A stretch of DNA of 15,825 nt, taken from contig JADZDN010000229.1 in NCBI GenBank assembly GCA_020851015.1, positions 1-15,825 of the forward strand. The letters are read 5' to 3'. The notes below the pieces were generated by a model. The model made no database searches, was not told where the DNA came from, and was given only the letters and a program-made list of their open reading frames with translations. The position numbers and the translations under genes were made by a program. This stretch comes from Alphaproteobacteria bacterium (GTDB lineage Bacteria > Pseudomonadota > Alphaproteobacteria > JAEULC01). Shown in pieces: positions 1 to 7,573 of this stretch (the stretch's first letter is position 1; each line of letters begins with the position of its first letter).

Positions 1-843
1 GCCGATCCAGTCCCGCTCCTCGGCCAGCGCGCGCTGGCGGGCAGACTCCTCCTTCTCTTCCTGGAACAGGCGCTTCTGCTTCTGCTCCAGCCAGGCGGTG
101 TAGTTGCCTTCGTACGGCACGCCCTTGCCGCGGTCGAGCTCGAGAATCCAGCCCGTGACGTTGTCGAGGAAGTAGCGGTCGTGGGTCACCAGCACGACGG
201 TGCCGGCATATTCTTCGAGGAACCGCTCGAGCCACGCGACCGACTCGGCGTCGAGATGGTTGGTCGGCTCGTCCAGCAGCAGCAGGTCGGGCTTCTGCAG
301 CAGCAGGCGGCACAGCGCCACGCGGCGCTTCTCGCCGCCCGACAGCTTGTCGACCTTGGCGTCGCCCGGCGGGCAGCGCAGCGCGTCCATCGCGATCTCG
401 ATCGTGCGGTCGAGATCCCACGCGCCCGCCGCATCGATCTTTTCCTGCAGCGTCGCCTGCTCCTCGATCAGCTTGGTCATCTCGTCGGGATCCTCGACGC
501 TGCCCAACTGCTCGCTCACCGCGTTGAAGCGGTCGAGCAGCTTCTTGGTCTCGCCCATGCCCTCGACGACGTTCTCGACCACGGTCTTCTTGGGATCGAG
601 CTGCGGCTCCTGCGTCAGCATGCCCACGGTCGCGCCTTCGGCCGACCACGCCTCGCCGGAATAGTCCTTGTCGATGCCCGCCATGATGCGCAGCAGGGTC
701 GACTTGCCAGCGCCGTTGTAGCCCAGCACGCCGATCTTGGCGCCCGGCAGGAAGCTCAGCCAGATGTTGGTGAGCACCTCGCGCTGGCCGGGATAGACCT
801 TCGTCAATCCCTTCATCACGTAGATGTACTGATAGGCGGCCAT
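1..843 (-). CDS. ettA: EttA, energy-dependent translational throttle ABC-F protein (5' part, C-terminus outside window)
   Basis: This is an ABC-F ATPase without membrane segments. The EttA family binds the ribosomal E site and gates the first elongation steps according to ATP/ADP level. The 281 visible residues contain the first nucleotide-binding domain: Walker [10 protein letters not shown] at 41-49, an arm/linker insertion at about 95-140, signature LSGGEKRR at 167-174, Walker B with [12 protein letters not shown] at 187-198, and switch His221. After about residue 243 the interdomain helical linker begins ([20 protein letters not shown]), which is diagnostic of EttA-like proteins. The N-terminus ([19 protein letters not shown]) aligns with the EttA start. 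ATG is preceded by GGAG at 5-nt spacing. The family is about 550 aa long, so roughly half is present; the second ATPase domain lies left of the window. It is divergent from the next gene. Confidence 0.93.
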   Translation of the reverse strand, partial: MAAYQYIYVMKGLTKVYPGQREVLTNIWLSFLPGAKIGVLGYNGAGKSTLLRIMAGIDKDYSGEAWSAEGATVGMLTQEPQLDPKKTVVENVVEGMGETKKLLDRFNAVSEQLGSVEDPDEMTKLIEEQATLQEKIDAAGAWDLDRTIEIAMDALRCPPGDAKVDKLSGGEKRRVALCRLLLQKPDLLLLDEPTNHLDAESVAWLERFLEEYAGTVVLVTHDRYFLDNVTGWILELDRGKGVPYEGNYTAWLEQKQKRLFQEEKEESARQRALAEERDWIG

Positions 844-1065
844 GGTCGCTCCGATGCTCCGGGCTCAAAAGGGGGTCGCGCGATGCGGACGCGGTTTGTA
901 GCCCAGCCCGCGCTTTTCTTGTCAGGGAATTTTGCATCCACTCCCAGCGACCGTCGGCCGGCTTTACAATTTTGCGCTGCAATATCAATAGCGCTCTGAT
1001 TTGCCAGCGATTTTTCTTGGCATAGGGATTGCTGGTTTTCCTTCTGTCAGGGGCGTGGTGCAACC
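844..1065. other. Divergent intergenic region, ettA / Ala-Pro-rich protein
   Basis: This 222-bp spacer separates two divergently transcribed genes and must hold both promoters. It is noticeably more AT-rich than its surroundings between about 900 and 1050. A TTTACA hexamer at 963-968 (5 of 6 to the -35 consensus) points toward the plus-strand gene, but no good -10 box lies at the right distance. The GGAG for ettA lies next to its ATG. I see no convincing operator, terminator or small ORF here. Confidence 0.4.
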
Positions 1066-2769
1066 ATGGCGAGTCAAACGGTCCTGCGTTTCCCGATCTT
1101 GCGGGAAGGCGGAGCGGCAGCCGGCGGCCGACCCGCGACGCTGGGGGAAGACCGGCCGTCCGCGCGCGTGACTCCGATCGAGGCCGCCGGCGCGCTTGCG
1201 GTCATGAACCTGCTGCAGGAAAGCCAGTCGGCGCATGCGCTGCGCGCGCCCGACGATCCGCCGGTCGGCCGTTCCCCCGATGCAACCGATGCCGCGCCCG
1301 AGCGGCCGCAGCCCGCGCCCGAAGAGGGGCCGCCGCTTATGCTGCAGGCCCTGGCGGAGCGCACGGCGCCCGGACCGGATGCGCGCGCGGAGGGCGAAGG
1401 CGATCGCGCGCTGGACCTGGCGCGCGCCTTTTGGAGCGGTTCGGAGCCGCAGCTCGCGGCGCGGTCGCCGGCGCCGGCGCTGACGATCGAACGCGACGAG
1501 CAGGGTACGGCCACCCTGCATCACGTCGAGCACGCCGACCTTCCCGCCGAAGCCGCGGGACGCGAGGTCGTGGTGTCGCCGGCCGTCGCGGTCAAATCCG
1601 CGGCCACGCGGCGGACACGATCGCGGCTTGGCATTGCGGCGGCCGCGGCGGCGGCGGTGGTCTGCGCGGTCGCCGCAGCATGGACGCTTTCCATATGGAC
1701 GCTTTCCATGCCGACACCCCAGGTTTCGGCCTTCGACATGCCTGCGGCGAAACCGGTGCCCGCTCCCGCGCCAGCGGCCCAGCCGCAGATCGTTCCGCCC
1801 GCGCCCCCGCCGCTCGCGGCGGCACGCGCAGCGCAACCCGCGCCCGCGGCACCGCCGGCTGCGGCAGCGTTGCCGGAGCCCGCGGTCCCGTCGTCCCCGC
1901 CCGCGGCGGCAAAGGCAGCGCCGCGCGAGACCGTGGCGGCTCCCAGGCCGCCGAAGGAGCCCGAGGCCGCGCCAGCCGTCGCCGGCCCGCCGCGGGAGAA
2001 CGCGGGGCCATCCGCGCCGCCGCCGCGCGCGACGCGGGAAGACATCGTGGCCGCGCGCCCGGCGCCGCCGATCGTTCCCGACCGCGCTCCGCCGCTGGTC
2101 GATAGCGGCGCCGTCATCCAGCGCGCGGCGCTGCCGGCCGCGCCGGCGGCAGCGCCGCAAGTCGCCAAGCCGATCATCCTGCCGGACAGGGCCGATCCGG
2201 AGGGCATGGCAGCGGTGGCCGTCGTGCATCTTCCCGCACCCGCGCACGCGGTCCTGAAAGCGGAAGTTCCGGTCGCTCCGGTTCCGCAGCCTTCGCGTGT
2301 CGAGCCCGCGCAACCGCCGCTCGCGCCGGTGGCCCCGGTCGCGACAGCACCCGCGGTGGTTGCGGCGATTGTGGCGCCGCCAGCCCCCCTGGCCGCGCCG
2401 GCGCCGGCCGAGCGGGCGCAGATTGATCCGAGCGCCTCGCCCGCGGCGCCTGCCGCGGCCGTGGCTGCGCCGCCGGCTAGCGGTCCCGTAATCGATCCGG
2501 CCCAGTCCGAGGCGATGCTGCGGCGCGCCGACGCCCTGGCGGCGATCGGCGACCTTTCCGCGGCCCGGCTGTTCTACGAAAAGCTGGCGCTCGCGGGCAG
2601 CCGCCCCGCGGCGCTGGCCCTGGCGCGCAGCTTCGATCCGGACTGGCTGCGCCTGCATGGCGTGATGGGCGTTCCGGCCGATCCCGAACGCGCGGCTTAC
2701 TGGTATACTCGGGCCGGGATGCCGGCCGACCCGCGCAAGCCCGATCTTGCGCAGAGGCCGCGCTCCTGA
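1066..2769 (+). CDS. Ala/Pro-rich single-pass membrane protein with C-terminal Sel1/TPR-like repeat
   Basis: The protein has 567 aa. Residues 1-185 are hydrophilic and probably cytoplasmic. A basic patch (RRTRSR) precedes one transmembrane helix at about 188-210, predicting an N-in, C-out topology. Residues 216-470 are a very Pro/Ala-rich, low-complexity stretch likely to be an extended periplasmic spacer. The tail from about 478 looks like one or two Sel1/TPR helical hairpins (SARLFYEKLALAGS, then DPERAAYWYTRAGM), a fold used for protein-protein contacts. No catalytic motif is visible. The transmembrane segment contains a tandem WTLSI/WTLSM duplication. The ATG start fits the end of the AT-rich spacer, but the Shine-Dalgarno sequence is weak. 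The TAXI receptor gene follows after 25 bp, so co-transcription is likely and the tail could contact the receptor (inference). A real gene is likely because of its coherent domain order; the function is unknown. Confidence 0.75.
   Translation: MASQTVLRFPILREGGAAAGGRPATLGEDRPSARVTPIEAAGALAVMNLLQESQSAHALRAPDDPPVGRSPDATDAAPERPQPAPEEGPPLMLQALAERTAPGPDARAEGEGDRALDLARAFWSGSEPQLAARSPAPALTIERDEQGTATLHHVEHADLPAEAAGREVVVSPAVAVKSAATRRTRSRLGIAAAAAAAVVCAVAAAWTLSIWTLSMPTPQVSAFDMPAAKPVPAPAPAAQPQIVPPAPPPLAAARAAQPAPAAPPAAAALPEPAVPSSPPAAAKAAPRETVAAPRPPKEPEAAPAVAGPPRENAGPSAPPPRATREDIVAARPAPPIVPDRAPPLVDSGAVIQRAALPAAPAAAPQVAKPIILPDRADPEGMAAVAVVHLPAPAHAVLKAEVPVAPVPQPSRVEPAQPPLAPVAPVATAPAVVAAIVAPPAPLAAPAPAERAQIDPSASPAAPAAAVAAPPASGPVIDPAQSEAMLRRADALAAIGDLSAARLFYEKLALAGSRPAALALARSFDPDWLRLHGVMGVPADPERAAYWYTRAGMPADPRKPDLAQRPRS
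1680..1709 (+). repeat. Perfect 15-bp tandem duplication in coding sequence
   Basis: The unit ATGGACGCTTTCCAT occurs twice back to back at 1680-1694 and 1695-1709. It adds five residues in frame, giving WTLSI-WTLSM (206-215) at the periplasmic edge of the transmembrane helix. Both copies are identical, which suggests a recent slippage or duplication event. Confidence 0.9.
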
Positions 2770-2794
2770 CCGAGTAACACAGCGAGCGCCCGCC

Positions 2795-3961
2795 ATGTTC
2801 TTCTTCGCGCGAACGATCGCCGCCTGGCTCATCGTGCTCCTTCCCTTCGCCGTGGCGGCCCAAACCGCGCCGGACGCTGCTCCCGCCGCTGCGTCCGCGA
2901 ACCCACAAGCCGCGATCAACCAGGCGATCGAGGCCGCCAAGGAGCGGGCCAATCGCGGCGTGGTCGGCATCGTGTCGGGCGGGGTCGACGGCACCTATGT
3001 GCGCATCGCCGCCGACCTGGCCGCGGTGCTGGACGGGCCGGACCTGCGCGTGCTGCCGACGCTGGGCAAAGGCTCGCTGCAGAACCTCACCGACCTCGTG
3101 TACCTGCGCGGGGTCGACATCGCGATCGTGCAGTCCGACGCGCTTGCCTATGCCCGGCGCGAGCGCGTCGTGCCCTCCGACCGGTCGATCGCCTATATCG
3201 CCAAGCTCTATAACGAGGAATTTCACCTGCTGGCGTCGACCAAGGTCCGAACCATCGCCGATCTGGCCGGCAAGCAGGTCAATTTCGACACGCGCGGAAG
3301 CGGCAGCTACCTGACGGGCACGCTGCTGTTCAACTTGCTGAAGGTCAACGTGCAGCCGGTCTATTTCGACCAGCAGCTTGCGCTGGAGAAGCTGCGCCGC
3401 GGCGAGATCGCGGCGCTCGTCTATGTCGCCGGCAAGCCGACCAGGCTTTTCCGCGAACTGAAGCCGGAAGACGGCATGCATTTCCTGCCGGTGCCGCTGG
3501 CGCCCGAGTTGATCGAAACCTACCTGCCGTCGCGTCTCGCGCGCGACGACTACCCGCTGCTCATTGCGGACGGAGCGGGCGTCGAGACGGTAGCGGTGGG
3601 AGCGGTGATGGCGGTCTACAACTGGCCGGCCGATTCGGAGCGCTACCGACGGGTCAAGCACTTCATCGACGCCTTCTTCGCGGACTTCGGCAAGTTCCTC
3701 GAGGCGCCCCGGCACCCGAAGTGGAAAGAGGTCAACCTGGCGGCGCAGGTGCCCGGCTGGCAGCGGTTCGCCCCCGCCGACCAGTGGCTGAAGGCGGCCG
3801 CCGGCCGCGCCGGCGCCAGCGACGAACAGCTGCGCGCGAATTTCCGCGCCTTCATGAGCCAGCAGTCGCGGACTGCCGGCGCCGCGGCGCCGACGCGCCA
3901 GCAGCAGGACGAGCTGTTCGAGCAGTTCCTGCGCTGGCAGGCGCAGCGGCCGCGCCCGTAG
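2795..3961 (+). CDS. TAXI family TRAP-type solute-binding protein
   Basis: This is a 388-aa periplasmic receptor of the TAXI (TRAP-associated extracytoplasmic immunogenic) type, in the NMT1/TAXI fold group. Residues 1-22 form a signal peptide (Arg6, hydrophobic core, FAVAA then QT); there is no lipobox Cys. The mature part begins with a TAXI-like segment, GVVGIVSGGVDGTYVRIAADL, and continues with LPTLGKGSLQNLTDLVYLRG and DIAIVQSDAL. These are followed by IAYIAKLYNEEFHLLA and DLAGKQVNFDTRGSGSYLTG, and GEIAALVYVAGKP lies in the second lobe. ATG 2795 is chosen over in-frame upstream codons because it starts the signal peptide directly. No TRAP membrane subunit (DctQ/DctM-like) is encoded in the window. 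It sits between the Sel1-like membrane protein and a two-component operon, so a sensory rather than transport role is possible (inference). The ligand is unknown. Confidence 0.85.
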   Translation: MFFFARTIAAWLIVLLPFAVAAQTAPDAAPAAASANPQAAINQAIEAAKERANRGVVGIVSGGVDGTYVRIAADLAAVLDGPDLRVLPTLGKGSLQNLTDLVYLRGVDIAIVQSDALAYARRERVVPSDRSIAYIAKLYNEEFHLLASTKVRTIADLAGKQVNFDTRGSGSYLTGTLLFNLLKVNVQPVYFDQQLALEKLRRGEIAALVYVAGKPTRLFRELKPEDGMHFLPVPLAPELIETYLPSRLARDDYPLLIADGAGVETVAVGAVMAVYNWPADSERYRRVKHFIDAFFADFGKFLEAPRHPKWKEVNLAAQVPGWQRFAPADQWLKAAAGRAGASDEQLRANFRAFMSQQSRTAGAAAPTRQQQDELFEQFLRWQAQRPRP

Positions 3962-4011
3962 CGCGATCCGGACGCGCCACGTCGGCGATGGCGCTACCCG
4001 CCTCCAGCGGA

Positions 4012-4017
4012 TAGAAT
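4012..4017 (+). promoter_or_regulatory. Candidate -10 element of the response-regulator operon
   Basis: TAGAAT matches 5 of 6 positions of the -10 consensus. It lies 66 bp upstream of the response-regulator ATG in the 122-bp spacer after the TAXI gene. The hexamer 17 bp upstream is a poor -35, so this is only a weak promoter candidate. No terminator hairpin was seen after the TAXI gene, so read-through is possible. Confidence 0.25.
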
Positions 4018-4083
4018 GCCAAGAAAATCGCGTGTTGGCGCGACGGTCGCCGGACGCAAACGCGATTGCGGGGGAATTCGCCG

Positions 4084-4458
4084 ATGGCGCGATCGGTGCT
4101 GGTGGTGGACGACGAGCCGAATATCGTGCTGTCGCTCGAATTCCTGATGCGCCAGGCCGGCTATGTGGTGCGGGTCGCGCGCGACGGCGAGGCGGCGCTG
4201 AAGGCGGTCGAGGAAGACCCGCCGGACCTGATTCTGCTGGACGTGATGATGCCCAAGCGCGACGGCTTCGATGTATGCCGGAGCGTTCGCGCCAATCCGG
4301 CCTGGAAAGCCACCCGCATCGTGCTCCTGACCGCCAAGGGCCGCGACATCGAGCGCGAGAAGGGCATGGCCCTGGGCGCCGACGACTACATCACCAAGCC
4401 CTTCTCGACGCGCGAGGTGGTGCAGCGCGTCAAGCAGTACCTGCCGCCGGACGGCTGA
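4084..4458 (+). CDS. Single-domain (CheY-like) response regulator
   Basis: This is a 124-aa receiver domain with no output domain. Canonical residues are all present: acidic pair D9/D10, phospho-acceptor D53 in LILLDVMMP, T83 (VLLTAKG) and K105 (YITKPF). The start was set at ATG 4084 (MARSVLVVDDEP), with GGGGGA about 9 nt upstream; a TTG 18 bp earlier would only add an unstructured extension. The next ORF begins 4 bp after the stop, and the kinase follows, so this is the likely phosphorylation partner of the SSF-type kinase. Lacking a DNA-binding domain, it must act through a protein partner or as a phosphate shuttle or sink (known for the single-domain class; the partner is not visible here). 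Confidence 0.93.
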   Translation: MARSVLVVDDEPNIVLSLEFLMRQAGYVVRVARDGEAALKAVEEDPPDLILLDVMMPKRDGFDVCRSVRANPAWKATRIVLLTAKGRDIEREKGMALGADDYITKPFSTREVVQRVKQYLPPDG

Positions 4459-4462
4459 GTCG

Positions 4463-4756
4463 GTGGCGGCCGTGCAGCCGGCGCAGCGGCATCGCGCGAC
4501 GATCCAGGGCCTGCGCGGCGAGCGCCTGGTGGGACTCTTCCTGCTGGGCTGGTTCGCGCTCAATCCGCCGATCCTCGGCCTGTTCGGCGCGGCCACGACG
4601 GTGTTCGGGCTGCCGCTGCTCTATCGCTACCTGTTCGCCGTCTGGGCGGGGATCATCGTGCTGGCGGCGCTGGCGATCAGGGGCGGCGAGGACACGGGCG
4701 CGACGGGCGCGGCCGAGGAAGCGCCCGCGCGCCCGGAAACGGAGCTCGACCGCTGA
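4463..4756 (+). CDS. Small two-helix membrane protein, DUF3311-like
   Basis: This 97-aa protein has transmembrane helices at about 22-41 and 55-73. The segment FGLPLLYRYLFAVWAGIIVL resembles the DUF3311 family, short proteins commonly encoded directly upstream of sodium:solute symporter genes (recognised by pattern only). The tail is hydrophilic and rich in Ala and Glu. Initiation is from GTG 4463, 4 bp after the regulator stop; a second GTG at 4472 is an alternative. Its stop shares one base with the kinase ATG (TGATG), so translational coupling is expected. An accessory or assembly role for the symporter part of the kinase is plausible (inference from position). Confidence 0.75.
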   Translation: MAAVQPAQRHRATIQGLRGERLVGLFLLGWFALNPPILGLFGAATTVFGLPLLYRYLFAVWAGIIVLAALAIRGGEDTGATGAAEEAPARPETELDR

Positions 4757-7497
4757 TGCTCAGCCCCGGCATCATCCTGGTCGCCGCCTTCGGATATCTC
4801 TGCCTGCTGTTCGCGATCGCCTATTACGGCGACAAGCGCGCCGACGCCGGCCGCAGCCTGGTCGCCAATCCCTACATCTACGCACTGTCGATCGCCGTCT
4901 ATTGCACGGCCTGGACGTTCTACGGCAGCGTCGGCCGCGCGGCCGCGAGCGGGATGGACTTCCTCACCATCTATCTCGGCCCGACCCTGGTCTTCGTGCT
5001 GTGCTGGTTCATCCTGCGCAAGATCGTGCGCATCAGCAAGGTGAACCGCATCACCTCGATCGCCGATTTCATCTCCGCGCGCTACGGCAAGACCCAGCTG
5101 CTCGGCGGACTGGTGACGGTGATCGCGGTCGTGGGCGTCGTGCCGTACATCTCGCTGCAGCTGAAGGCGGTATCGGCGAGCTTCAACGTGCTGATCCATT
5201 ACCCCGATGTGGCGATGCCCGGCGCGGTGTCGACCCTGCCGATGTTCCAGGACACGGCGCTCTACGTCGCGCTGATCCTGGCCACCTTCTCGATCCTGTT
5301 CGGGACGCGCCACATCGACGCCAGCGAGCATCACGAGGGCATGGTGGCGGCGATCGCCTTCGAATCGATGGTCAAGCTGCTGGCGTTCCTTACCGTCGGC
5401 GCCTTCATCGCGTTCGGCTTCCATGACGGCTTCGGCGACCTGTTCGCCAAGGCGATGGAGCACCCGGAGACGCGCCGGCTCCTGACGACGGCGCCAACCA
5501 GCGCTTTCGGCAACTGGATGACGCTGATGGTGCTGTCGATGGCCGCCATCGTCTGCCTGCCGCGGCAATGGCACGTGACGGTGGTCGAGAACGTCGACGA
5601 AAGCCACCTCGACAAGGCGGTCTGGCTGTTCCCGCTATATCTGCTGTTGATCAATATCTTCGTGCTGCCCGTCGCGGTCGCGGGACTGCTGGCCTTCCGG
5701 CCCGAGGAGGTCGACGCCGACATGTACGTGCTGGTGCTGCCGATGCTGGCGCGCCAGCAAGGGGTGGCGCTGGTCGCTTTCATCGGCGGGCTGTCGGCGG
5801 CGACCGGCATGGTGATCGTCGAGACGGTCGCGCTCAGCACCATGGTCTGCAACGACCTGGTGATGCCGGTGCTGCTGCGCTGGCGCTGGCTGCGCCTGAC
5901 CGAGCGCGCGGACCTCAGCCGCCTACTGCTCGGCATCAGGCGCGGCAGCATCGTCGGCGTCGTGCTGCTCAGCTACCTGTATTTCCGGCTGATCGGGGAG
6001 TCCTATGCGCTGGTCACGATCGGCCTGGTGTCGTTCGCGGCCGCGGCCCAGTTCGCGCCGGCGATCATCGGCGGCATCTTCTGGAAGAGCGGCAATCGCT
6101 GGGGCGCATTGGCGGGCCTCGGCGCCGGGTTCCTGATCTGGGGCTACACGCTGCTTCTGCCCTCCTTCGTGCGCTCGGGCTGGCTCGACGCCGAAATCCT
6201 GACCGCCGGGCCGTTCGGCATGGCGATCCTGCTGCCGCAGGCGCTGTTCGGCCTCACCGGGCTCGATCCGCTGACCCACGCCATGTTCTGGACCATGCTG
6301 GTCAATGTCGGCGCCTATGTCGGCGTGTCGCTGCTGACGCGCCAATCGGCGCTCGAGCGCATCCAGGCCAGCACCTTCGTCGACATCTTCCGGCGCGGCG
6401 GCGCGGGGCAGCGGTTCTGGCGCGGCACCGCCACGGTGGCGGACCTGGAGGCGCTGCTGGTGCGCTTCATCGGGCCGTTCCGCGCGCGCCAGGCATTGGC
6501 CGACTATGCGCGCCAGCGCGACCTCAACCTGGGCAAGCCCGGCGATGCGGACGCCGAGCTGGTGCAGTACGTCGAACGCCTGCTGGCCGGCGCGATCGGG
6601 ACCGCATCGGCACGGGTGATGATCGCGTCGGTCGCCAAGGGCGAGATCATGAGCCTGGACGAGGTGATGGCGATCCTGGACGAGGCCTCGCAGATCATCG
6701 AATACAGCCGCCGGCTGGAACAGAAGTCGCAGGAGCTCGAGGCGACCTCCGCCGAGCTGCGCGCGGCCAACGAGCGGCTGAAGGAGCTTGACCGGATGAA
6801 GGACGACTTCATCTCGACGGTCAGCCACGAATTGCGCACGCCGCTCACCTCGATCCGCTCGTTCGGCGAAATCCTGTTCGACAACCCCGCGCTGGACATC
6901 GAACAGCGCCGCGGGTTCCTCAGCATCATCGTCAAGGAGAGCGAGCGGCTGACGCGCCTCATCAACCAGATCCTCGACCTCGCCAAGATGGAGGCGGGGC
7001 GGATGGATTGGCAGATCGCCAAGGTCGAGCTGAAGGACGTCGTGGCCGATGCGCTCGCGGTCACGCGCGGCCTGTTCGCCGAACGGCGCATCCGCCTGGA
7101 GGTCCGCGTGGCGGACGACCTGCCGCCGATCGAATACGACCGCGACCGGCTGATCCAGGTGATCGTCAACTTGCTGTCGAACGCGGTGAAGTTCTGCGAC
7201 GCCCGCGAGGGGTTCGTCGGGCTGGAGGCGGCGGTCGAGGGCGGCGCGATGCGGGTTACGGTGCGCGACAACGGTCCGGGCGTGTCGCGCATCGACCAGC
7301 CGCGCGTGTTCGAGCGCTTCCAGCAGGTCGGCAACACGATGACGGCGAAGCCCCAGGGGACCGGCCTCGGCCTTGCCATCTGCCGGCAGATCGTCGAGCG
7401 CTTCGGCGGGCGCATCTGGGTCGAGAGCGAGCCAGGCAAGGGCGCCGCCTTCTCGTTCCTGGTGCCCATCCGCGCGGTGGCCGCGGCGGCGCAGTAG
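4756..7497 (+). CDS. SSF-STAC sensor histidine kinase (CbrA/CrbS-type architecture)
   Basis: This 913-aa fusion joins a sodium:solute symporter family module (about 13 helices, residues 1-530) to a kinase. Residues about 560-640 (LLVRFIGPFRARQALADYAR) look like the STAC linker domain typical of such fusions. A coiled coil at about 655-688 leads into the dimerisation/phosphoacceptor helix with H691 in STVSHELRTPL. The ATPase domain shows the N box with N809 (LLSNAVKF), the G1 box DNGPGVS (D838), the F box VFERFQ, and the G2 box GTGLGLAI (868-875). No PAS domain is evident, unlike CbrA itself. Relatives in Pseudomonas and Vibrio control histidine or acetate use; the ligand here is not readable. 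The kinase is the last gene of an operon with a receiver-only regulator and a DUF3311-like protein, not with a DNA-binding CbrB/CrbR regulator. Confidence 0.92.
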   Translation: MLSPGIILVAAFGYLCLLFAIAYYGDKRADAGRSLVANPYIYALSIAVYCTAWTFYGSVGRAAASGMDFLTIYLGPTLVFVLCWFILRKIVRISKVNRITSIADFISARYGKTQLLGGLVTVIAVVGVVPYISLQLKAVSASFNVLIHYPDVAMPGAVSTLPMFQDTALYVALILATFSILFGTRHIDASEHHEGMVAAIAFESMVKLLAFLTVGAFIAFGFHDGFGDLFAKAMEHPETRRLLTTAPTSAFGNWMTLMVLSMAAIVCLPRQWHVTVVENVDESHLDKAVWLFPLYLLLINIFVLPVAVAGLLAFRPEEVDADMYVLVLPMLARQQGVALVAFIGGLSAATGMVIVETVALSTMVCNDLVMPVLLRWRWLRLTERADLSRLLLGIRRGSIVGVVLLSYLYFRLIGESYALVTIGLVSFAAAAQFAPAIIGGIFWKSGNRWGALAGLGAGFLIWGYTLLLPSFVRSGWLDAEILTAGPFGMAILLPQALFGLTGLDPLTHAMFWTMLVNVGAYVGVSLLTRQSALERIQASTFVDIFRRGGAGQRFWRGTATVADLEALLVRFIGPFRARQALADYARQRDLNLGKPGDADAELVQYVERLLAGAIGTASARVMIASVAKGEIMSLDEVMAILDEASQIIEYSRRLEQKSQELEATSAELRAANERLKELDRMKDDFISTVSHELRTPLTSIRSFGEILFDNPALDIEQRRGFLSIIVKESERLTRLINQILDLAKMEAGRMDWQIAKVELKDVVADALAVTRGLFAERRIRLEVRVADDLPPIEYDRDRLIQVIVNLLSNAVKFCDAREGFVGLEAAVEGGAMRVTVRDNGPGVSRIDQPRVFERFQQVGNTMTAKPQGTGLGLAICRQIVERFGGRIWVESEPGKGAAFSFLVPIRAVAAAAQ

Positions 7498-7498
7498 G

Positions 7499-7535
7499 AA
7501 AAGCCCCGACCCGGCACGCGCAGGCGCCGGGTCGG
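7499..7535 (-). terminator. Intrinsic terminator of the hydrolase-mddA operon
   Basis: A perfect 10-bp stem (7506-7515 with 7526-7535, arms CCGACCCGGC / GCCGGGTCGG) encloses a 10-nt loop. Read on the minus strand the stem is followed by GGCTTTTCC, giving a short U run. It lies in the 76-bp convergent spacer, so it terminates the minus-strand operon. On the plus strand no T-run follows, so it is at best a weak stop for the kinase operon. Confidence 0.7.
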
Positions 7536-7573
7536 TCGAGTTCAGGCCGGCGGGACCTGCCGGGGCAGGGTGG

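Noticed and set aside
181..999. Plus-strand open frame of 272 codons
   Set aside because: Antisense to ettA; the ettA reading frame carries all ABC motifs.
985..2994. Long minus-strand open frame (669 codons), Arg/Gly-rich
   Set aside because: Antisense shadow of the Ala/Pro-rich gene and the start of the TAXI gene; composition is the mirror of GC-rich codons, with no domain and no ribosome-binding site.
7506..7535. Plus-strand terminator for the kinase operon
   Set aside because: The stem is strong but no T-run follows on the plus strand; assigned to the minus-strand operon instead.
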